Assembly: GCA_036346225.1 (NCBI GenBank) | Contig: JARFIW010001254.1 | Coordinates: forward strand, 1,895,001 to 1,959,000 | Direction: 5' to 3' | DNA length: 64,000 nt | Source of the DNA: Platerodrilus igneus | Lineage: Eukaryota > Arthropoda > Insecta > Coleoptera > Lycidae | Shown here: positions 56,524 to 64,000 of the stretch, one piece after another | Layout: every line of letters begins with the position of its first letter | Position numbering within the stretch: the first letter of the stretch is position 1 | Notes under the pieces: model-generated | Databases searched by the model: none | What the model saw: only the letters and a program-made list of their open reading frames with translations | What the model was told of the DNA's origin: nothing | Position numbers and translations under genes: made by a program

Positions 56524-58418
56524 CGAGAATTTCCAATAATTGAAAAGAGCCCACGGCAAGTTCTGATGGAAGATGGCTCAAGGTTGAGGAAATCTCAAAG
56601 GCAAAGCGGCTAGTCGAACTATATGCTCTGGGTGGAACATGAGCTGTGGGTCGGGGTGGAATTGCTACCACTAATATAAAGAATAAGGCGCCACCGTATT
56701 TTTCTATACAGAGAAGACCTGACTCAAGTCCCTTGTACAAGGCTAATGCGGAAATCTTTCTCCTATAGCCGCTATACAATTTTTTAAAGACCACATAATC
56801 TCTTAAGTTTCTTACCTTATGGCTCGACCTTGACCTTAGTAATCCTCTGCAGCACCTGTGAACAGATTAAACAAAGAATAGCACTGTTTGTGCCTTCATA
56901 CTCAAAAATATTTAAATTCTATTGGAATCATCTTTCATTCATCCTAAATAAAAAGAATAGTCTTTTGTGCGAAAATAAAAATCTATTCCTCTAGTATTCA
57001 ATAATGTGCTTTTATACAAAATATCTTTCTTTCTTTATATCTTGATTAATTTAAATTGTGAAAAATTAATTACAAAGGCACTGGATAAAATCAGTACCAA
57101 TACCATTAAATGTGGTTTCATTTAACAAATTGACAAAGCATAAAGTTGCTTTCTAAATTGTTGCTTATTTATAACAAAAAGTTAATTAGGGTAGATCTAC
57201 CTTAATTTTACAATGGATAATTTCAAATAAGTATTCATGAAATATCAAATATAGAAATTTAATCTTTAAGTGCTCATAATTATAAGAATTCACTTTCTCT
57301 AACACGTAATGACATCTTCTGATGTTTCATTGAATTAATAAAAGAATGAGGTAAGTGAAAGTTACAGATTCCTATTGCTTAATATTGAAAATATAATTGT
57401 AGTCTGTCCTTGACCTATTTAGAAGTTTACACAACTTGATTAAACCAAAATTTATCTCGTTACTACGTCCATAGTTCAAATAACATACGAAAACAATTTT
57501 TTTGTACATACCAGAACTTCGATTTGTCTCAAAAATACCTGCTTGGGAGCTTACGTCAGCATTGAAATACGGAATCCTCCAATTTAGAACGAATTATAGT
57601 ACTGCGTCCTATTTTCCACACCATGAACAAAGCGTAAAAAACCAATCTGCATGTTAATTTAAAGATGCTTGTATTTAAACTGAATACTTTATATATAAAT
57701 TTCCATGTTAATTTATAAGTAAAGTTGCTTTATGTAATTTAAATTGAATACCATTTATAAGATTTCATATTATATATAACTAAAGCTGCTTGTATTTTAA
57801 ACTGAATACCATATATAAAAATTGCATTATAATTTAAGTTGCTTGTATTTTAAACTGAATACCATATATATAAATTGCATTATAATTTAAGTTGCATTAT
57901 AATTTAAGTTGCACTGAAATTTTTAATTAATATCGTTACAGAAACAAATTTACTTACTGTTCCCAACGGCCCTTTGACCAAAAAAAATTTCACGTCATCT
58001 ACGAGCTGTTCCAACAAATGGACTCTCAAAAATGCCTCTCGGAGATGACATTCTCTTATTAAACTTGATTCGCACGTGCTTCCAACACGAAAAACAGCAA
58101 AAAAACATTGTTTCTAAGAACAATTCGACCTGCTTTCACCACAGCTGTGTTAGAAGTGTCGGGGTCAAGCGAGTTGCTGCCCGGCAACACAATCACTTCT
58201 CAATTTCTTAAGTAGATGGAGCTATAGGAAGGATATTAAATAAAAACTTTTATTTTGTCACCGTGAAAATTAAATTTTAATTGAATGCTAATACTTTATT
58301 GGGCAATAGGTAATGTTTAATTAATGGACTGAATAGCATTATTATGCATTATATCATTTATTATTAAATTAAGGGATTAATTATATGAAAATATTTAGGT
58401 AGAAAATAAAATTGTTAC
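56524..58418. other. AT-rich sequence with a minisatellite; may include the LTR of the next element
   Basis: No gene recognised. The high-coordinate part (from 58418 downwards) should be the 3' LTR of the Gypsy element, whose other LTR is outside the window, so the LTR's far end cannot be placed. The open frame at 56438-56794 (minus) resembles nothing known. Confidence 0.4.
57650..57912 (+). repeat. Minisatellite, ~60-bp units
   Basis: Four to five diverged units share TGCTTGTATTTTAAACTGAA, TACCATATATA and GCATTATAATTTAAGT. The last part is a short duplication of TTGCATTATAATTTAAG. Confidence 0.85.
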
Positions 58419-58419
58419 A

Positions 58420-58433
58420 CTGCCTCTTTCTAA
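58420..58433 (-). promoter_or_regulatory. Polypurine tract of the Gypsy element
   Basis: The minus strand reads TTAGAAAGAGGCAG directly before TGTAACAATTTT, a plausible LTR start. Without the 5' LTR in view the boundary is unproven. Confidence 0.5.
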
Positions 58434-59640
58434 GAGAAAAAAATTCGAGAAAATTTCTGGAATAAATGCGAAGAATTTTTTTTTTGAATCTACTGTTATA
58501 TATTTACAACTTATTATTAATTTTTACAAGCCAAAACAAAAATTATCACTTAAGATGCTGCATACTTGAAAATGATTGACGAGTAACTACGCGTACTATA
58601 CGCCACAAGGGGACAAATTCGGGAAGTCTTAATCGGTAGGGTTTCATTATCAGTTAATACATATTCGGGGTTATTATATCACTCATTTTATACTCGTAAC
58701 TTAAGCAACAAAACATATAATACTGCCGTATTATAATTCCTTAATAAAAATATAAATTATCATGACAAACATATTCTTACTCTACTAACCATAATTTACA
58801 TACTTACAAAAAAGAAGGACTCCCACTCCCATTGGGATCCACAACAAACATATCTTCAAAACAGCAAAAATGTCTTGAAATCACGAACGTTCAACAATCT
58901 ACTGCATGTATATGCAAACAAAATGTAGACATCTCTCTACCCATGAAGAGACAAGTAAAACGTCACCACGTCTTACTCCTCAAAACTCTCACTCACGCAT
59001 GAATGAACAAAATAGAACATTGCTAACTCACACAATATTCAAAATAACATAGAACATTGCTACCTTACACAATATTCATACTAAACATAACTATTATAGT
59101 TACTAACAATATTGGTCTCCTACCAATATCTAATATGGACTCAAGCTACTTGATTTCCAATATAATTCCAAGAACTACCATTATTCTCGGTTGTCCTCTC
59201 GACTACAAAATTACCTTCAAACACTATAATCATAAATCCAACAGAAAATAATAACCAAATATATACAACTTTAATAAAATTCATCACCAAAAGTATAAAT
59301 AAACATTCCTTACTACCATTTGACCTAGGGAATTATTTGACCAATGGAATCACTTGACAAATGGAATCATTTGACCAATGGAACATGCAACTTTTGACCT
59401 ATGGAAACATGCAACTCTTCATCTCAACTCAAATAAATAATTTGCAACTAACAATATCAGCGCAGACTAATATCAACCTTACTGCACTACAAAAAAAATT
59501 TTTCCTTTTGTACTTTATATACAACATCTAAATTTTTAGACTACCAAACAGTATTCCAATACAATAAATAAATTCTTTACCAAAAAGATAAGACAGAAAT
59601 AATTCCTACTATCAACTATCAAACATATCAACCTTGCTAA
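58434..59640 (-). other. Noncoding 3' region of the Gypsy element
   Basis: 1.2 kb between the integrase stop and the purine tract. No membrane protein, fusion-peptide or other env-like frame is seen on the minus strand. A few imperfect short repeats around TTTGACC(A/T)ATGGAA occur at 59320-59400. Confidence 0.5.
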
Positions 59641-62600
59641 TTAATATTCAGAAACATCACCTTTCTCAATATCACCACTGAACTCTGAATAAGGTTTTAA
59701 GTCCTTAACATGCCATCTGCCTGCTTTTGAACCATTTTCATTATTCAATTCATAAATTAAATTCGAAACCTTCTTTCTAACAATACTCAAAACATATTTT
59801 GGCGCAAGCTTAGCAGTAAACTTATCACTTGCTTTCGAAAGAACTTTATTTGACCTCCAAACTTTGTCACCTACTTCGAAAGAAATGTTACGTCTCCTTA
59901 AATTATATGAATTACTAGACTGCATGTAAGCTAAATGTAACCTTTTCTGTACGTCTATAAAAATATCAAATAGTCCTTGATGATCTAACACATACGAAGG
60001 TCTATTACCAGAAATAATATCTATATCAACTGAGGGTTCCACATCAAGACCATAAAATCTTCCAGACACAGGAACATGTCTACCAAAAACTAAGAAATTT
60101 GGCGAATAACCAGTGGCATGATGTTTTGCAGAATTAATCGCATACTGAATTTGGGGTAACTCTATGTCCCAAGTATCATGTTCTTTAATATACGAACGTA
60201 TAGCTGTTCCGACTGTTCTATTTATCCTTTCTACAAAATTACATTGGGGAGAGTAAACTGCATTAAACCAAATTTTTTGAACGTCATATTTTTTACATAC
60301 TGCCTTGAAATTTCTACCACTAAATTGTGAGCCATTATCACAAATAATAAATTTGGGAACACCATAAACTAGAAAAACTTTTTCCTCCAATACACGTTCT
60401 ATTAAATGCGCTTTTGCACTACGTAATGAAGACATTAACGTAAATTTCGAGAACCAATCACCAATAACTAATAACCATTTGTGTCCAACCTTGGACCGTG
60501 GAAATGGGCCCATGAGGTCTATAGCAATAATCTGAAAGGGGTACTTCACTTCTTTTTCCTTTCCCATTAAACCAAGGGGTCCTCTATTCGATGCCTTCTG
60601 TGCACCACACGTTAAACAATTTTTACAAAATTTCAACACATCAATACGCATTTTTGGCCAATAAAAATTCTCTTGTATGCGTGCCAATGTTTTAAAACAA
60701 CCAAAATGTCCGGCCACTGAAGGGTCATGATTTATCCGAATAACCTCTTTCTTTTGTGATCTAGGTACTAAATATTTCCATTCCCTTACATTTGATGAGA
60801 GTGGTAAATTTGATGAAAAAAATTTAAATACATAATTATCTTCTACCTTCCATTGTGGGTAATCATCAGGTGAAGCTAAAATTTTTTCTCGAAGAGACAC
60901 ATACCAGGGATCCACATTATCTAACTTGATCTCAACTAAATTATCTACATGATTTACAACTGGAACTGTACGACTAAGACAATCTGGAACTACATTAAAC
61001 TTTCCTTTTCGATGAACCAACTCAAAAGTATGCTGTCGTAAACGGACAGCCCATCTAGCTAATTTACCGGTTGGGGTTTTGTATATTATTAAGCCATAAC
61101 AATGAAAAGTGATCTGTGATAACAGTAAAACGGGTACCTTCTACCCAAGGTCGAAATTTTTCTATAGCGAAAATTACAGCAAGACATTCTTTCTCCGTGA
61201 CTGAATAATTTCGCTCAGTTCGGGTAAGTGATTTACTGGCATAAGAGATAACGTGCTCTACATCATCGATTTTTTGTACTAAAACTGCTCCGAGTCCTGT
61301 ATCACTAGCGTCGCATTCGACAATAAATGGAACTGAATAGTCCGGTTGTGATAACAATGGAGCGGAAACTAAAGCCTGTTTGATCTGTACAAATGAGTCC
61401 TCAGCCTCGGATGTCCAAACAATAGATTGACCCTTTTTCTTCCTTTACCAAATCACTAATCGGTGACACTAAAGATGAAAAGTTTTTTATAAAACGACGA
61501 TACCAACTACACATTCCTAAAAAACGTTTGACCTCAGTAGTGGTCTTAGGTCTGGGGAAATTTACCATAGCAGAAACCTTTTCGGGATCTGTACGAAGAG
61601 AGTTCGATCCAACAATATAACCAAGAAATTTTAACGATTTCTTAAAGAATTCACACTTTTTCAAATTAATCGTAAGGTTTGCTTCCTTAAGACGTTCCTT
61701 CACCGTTTCTAATAACTTCAAATGTTCCTCAAAAGATGATGAACACAAAATAATGTCATCTAAATAACAAAAAACATGTGGCTCAAACTTCGGTCCGAAA
61801 ATTGAATCAACCAAACGCTGTTGCGTCTGAGCAGCATTCTTTAATCCGAATGGCATAGTGACAAACCTATATTGTCCTCTCGAAATAACACTAAATGCTG
61901 TTTTATCCTTAGATGTTTCGGAAAGTGGGATTTGCCAAAAACTCTTTCTAAGGTCTAAGCTAGAAATATAATTTGCACCTCTAAGTAAATTAATAATCCT
62001 ATCGATATTTGGCAATGGGTAGCTATCATGTTTAGTAATATCATTGAGCGCTCTTCCGTCAAAACAAAATCTGTACTCGCTGTCTTGTTTTTTAACTAAC
62101 AGTACAGGGGATGACCATGGACTCTGACATTCTTCCACTACTCCTAATCTCAACATCTCATCTAACTCTTTATCTAACATCCTGCTCATAAAGGGGGACA
62201 TGACGTATGGTTTTTTACGAAATGGTTTTGCATCACCAGTATCAATATCTAAAACAATTTTATCGGTACGCCCTAGTCTCTCTTCACTACTAATTTCATT
62301 GAAAGATTCTATTGCTATTCTTGCTTTTACTTGCTGTGTTTCTAACAAATCATCTAAACTAAGTAATTGATTACTACAACTTAAGGGTACTGACGAATGA
62401 CCTATATACGAAATACTATTGTTATCATAATCTTGAATATGCCATGTATTGTTTTTGAAATCTGCTATTAAACCAAAGGATTTTGCGAAATCGCTACCAA
62501 AAATAAATGTGTGAGGAAGAGATGGTACAACCAAAGCGTTAACAATACGATATTGTCTTCCAATTCTAATAGGTAAATCAACTGAACCAATAACTTCTTG

Positions 62601-62990
62601 AAGAGCACCATCAGCAGTGGAAACTTTTATCTTTTCAGTTTTAAAAACTTTTAAATTTAATTCTTCAAGAACCGAAAATGCTAATGAACCAACCACGGTA
62701 GTAGTACAACCAGAGTCAAACAAACCTGTGACGTCTCTATCTAACAATTGTACCATAATGTACGGACGATTGTCCTGAGGTTTCCTTAAAAATAACGCGT
62801 CAGCTTTTGGCTTGACGTTCCCTTGACAAAAATCTTTAACGATGCCTAGCCATCTTGACCAATCATCTTTATCAAAAAAACTTTCCTGTTTACACAACAT
62901 AACCGTAGCCTTTTGCATAAAAGCATGATGCCGGCCACTCTGCATCTGCCTACCTACTCGTTTTTTGAACACGACGGACAAGTTATCGAC
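59641..62990 (-). pseudogene. Gypsy pol: protease, RT, RNase H, integrase
   Basis: Pol begins in the -1 frame relative to gag. Frame 1 (62981-61401, 526 codons): protease with the catalytic GLFDSGCTTTVVG at about residue 107; RT with LDEMLRLGVVEECQSPWSSP, LDLRKSFWQIPL (first Asp), VTMPFGLKNA and the catalytic CYLDDIILCS; then LGYIVGSN. A frameshift near 61425 leads to RNase H (61357-61064: ECDASDTGLGAVL, TEKECLAVIFAI, TVITDHFSL), and another near 61070 joins NPTGKLARWAVRL to VHRKGKFNVVPDCLSR. Integrase (61020-59641) has the HHCC finger (HDPSVAGHFG...CKNCLTC), DDE residues in AIDLMGPFPRSKV, IICDNGSQFSG and NFVERINRT, and a GPY/F-like C-terminus (GRWHVKDLKPY). Gypsy order, with integrase last. 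Two frameshifts prevent a complete protein unless they are sequence errors. Confidence 0.93.
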
Positions 62991-64000
62991 TTAACTCCAC
63001 TATATCCGCAGCTTTAACAAAATATTTTACGAGGAATCTTACACCTCCAAAATGTATGACCTTCTTCCAAACAATTCCAACATGTAAGTTTATTTAATTT
63101 ATATTTATTTACGGGGACTCTACTAGAAAGATTATTATTATTACTATTATTGTTATCAAGAGATTGTATTTGAGGGGGAAATGATTGATTATAAAAACTA
63201 CGACCAGTTCGCGCTGAAAAGTTTTTTACAGGAGCTGACCACTTATTTTCAACTTGAAATTTTGAATTTCCTAATGCTTTCTGAACATATTTCACTGGAC
63301 TTTGTACTAATTTATGCTTGGATGCATAAGCTTCTTCCAATTTCTTACACGACTTTATTAATGTTGACATACTATCAATTTCCGTTAGAGCTAATTGACA
63401 AATAAAATCAGGTAATAGATTCTTTTTTTACCATTCTAACTTTTGTACATTCCGCAGGTGATTGTGGTAACCTACTAAACAAATTCTCCATATGAGCTAT
63501 ATATATGACTACAGATTCTCCTTTATGTTGATGACGCGACCTAATTTTCTCCCAAATCTCGTCCTCTGAGTGTGATGGTAAGAAATCTTCCTTTAATCGA
63601 ATAACCAAAGAACTCCAATTTGTTAAAGAATTTCTAACACAACGATACCATTCTAAACCGTTCCCTGTGAACAATTCTACAGAAGCATTAAATAAATCTT
63701 CTTCAGATACTTTACGCGAGTGTGCTAACTCAGCTACTCTGTCTAAAAATTGATGAACCTGTTTTGGATCTCCAGAAAATTTTACTGACCACGAACCAAT
63801 TGGAATAGGGGGTACTAAATATGAGACAGTATGAATAGGAGCACTGACAACAGCTGGAATGGTTTCTCTCATAGAAAATTCACCATATGCGCTTACATCT
63901 TCATTCTTCTTAAGCTTTTCATGTAGCTCTGCCTCCATGGTAAGAATAGTTGCTAACGATTCATTCTTAAATAAAGTAACTTCGTCTGAATTATCTAAAG
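62954..64000 (-). pseudogene. Gypsy gag, N-terminus outside the window
   Basis: The frame is open to the right edge (upstream codons DEVTLFKNESLATIL precede the first Met at 63938). The gag core reads WSVKFSGDPKQVHQFLDRV, LFNASVELFTGNGLEWY, and LVIRLKEDFLPSHSEDEIWE. An extra A in a homopolymer at about 63421 shifts the frame; coding resumes as FICQLALTEIDSMSTLIKSC. The zinc knuckle CWNCLEEGHTFWRC is followed by an in-frame TAA at 63014 (within the second knuckle C-SCGYSGV...CPSC). The frame ends with TAG at 62956-62954, just after the slippery heptamer. The gag core is of the same type as the one at 10806-12472. Confidence 0.88.
62960..62966 (-). promoter_or_regulatory. Candidate -1 ribosomal frameshift site at the gag-pol junction
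   Basis: The minus strand reads A-AAA-AAC in the gag frame (TCA AAA AAC GAG TAG). A -1 slip gives AAA AAA CGA GTA and continues directly into the pol frame. The gag stop is one codon after the heptamer. This matches the X-XXY-YYZ rule for retroviral-type slippage. I did not establish a downstream stem-loop or pseudoknot. Confidence 0.6.

Larger units (their letters stand above)
58419..64000 (-). mobile_element. Gypsy LTR retrotransposon, truncated by the window edge
   Basis: Minus strand, in order: gag (from beyond 64000 to 62954), protease, RT, RNase H, integrase (to 59641), ~1.2 kb noncoding, purine tract, 3' LTR start at 58419. Gag and pol are in different frames with a slippery heptamer at the junction. 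A few single-base frameshifts and one in-frame stop are present, but all catalytic motifs survive, so the copy is fairly young. No env-like frame follows integrase. Confidence 0.88.

Noticed and set aside
56660..56700. TGGCGCC on the minus strand as a primer-binding site
   Set aside because: No LTR end or gag follows it in either direction; a short chance match.
1..64000. CRISPR arrays, bacterial operons, rRNA genes
   Set aside because: No regularly spaced short direct repeats, no operon-like gene packing and no rRNA sequence seen; introns and element types show a eukaryotic genome.

Overview
This is a 64 kb piece of an AT-rich animal genome, most likely an arthropod and probably an insect. 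The evidence is indirect: short introns with GT/AG borders, BEL/Pao and Gypsy LTR retrotransposons, an RTE-like LINE ending in ATG triplets, PIF/Harbinger, hAT and mariner-type DNA transposons, a tRNA-derived SINE, and long TA and CA microsatellites. I found no host gene I can defend. Nearly every recognisable coding stretch is a decayed mobile element, and many elements sit inside one another. Frameshifts are common. Some may be real decay and some may be assembly indels in homopolymers.

Layout. 1-4.9 kb: AT-rich sequence with microsatellites. 4.9-7.3 kb (minus): a broken multi-exon gene of an uncharacterised, transposase-like repeat family. 7.4-8.4 kb: a segment resembling an LTR, with relatives at 25.7-26.9 and 53.8-55.3 kb. 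8.4-15.2 kb (minus): a pol-less LTR retrotransposon with a gag remnant and a very long LTR. 15.4-19.1 kb: a THAP-domain DNA element disrupted by a Harbinger element and a LINE scrap. 22.4-23.6 kb: a hAT (ZMYM1/DUF4371-like) pseudogene split by a SINE; a second SINE copy is at 28.2 kb. 28.6-30.7 kb: a BEL/Pao gag-protease ruin joined to a second copy of the 8-15 kb LTR element (30.7-33.2 kb). 34.6-37.4 kb: a 5'-truncated RTE-like LINE. 37.7-44.4 kb (minus): a complete BEL/Pao element with near-identical LTRs and a 5-bp target duplication. 44.6-45.4 kb: a foldback MITE. 47.1-48.0 kb: an inverted array of 299-bp units carrying hammerhead ribozyme motifs. 49.1-53.8 kb: a probable solo LTR interrupted by a full-length RTE-like LINE with an 11-bp target duplication. 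53.8-56.5 kb: LTR, primer-binding site and gag remnant of another LTR element. 58.4-64 kb (minus): a Gypsy element running off the right edge.

Most notable: (1) the 47.2-47.9 kb hammerhead array, which fits the retrozyme or Penelope-terminal-repeat type of self-cleaving repeat; (2) the RTE-like LINE lineage, whose 3' region carries degenerate extra copies of its own C-terminal coding segment, in the same order in both copies; (3) the pol-less LTR element with LTRs of about 2.6 kb; (4) a canonical A-AAA-AAC slippery heptamer at the gag-pol junction of the Gypsy element; (5) a foldback MITE whose two arms both encode the same protein C-terminus.
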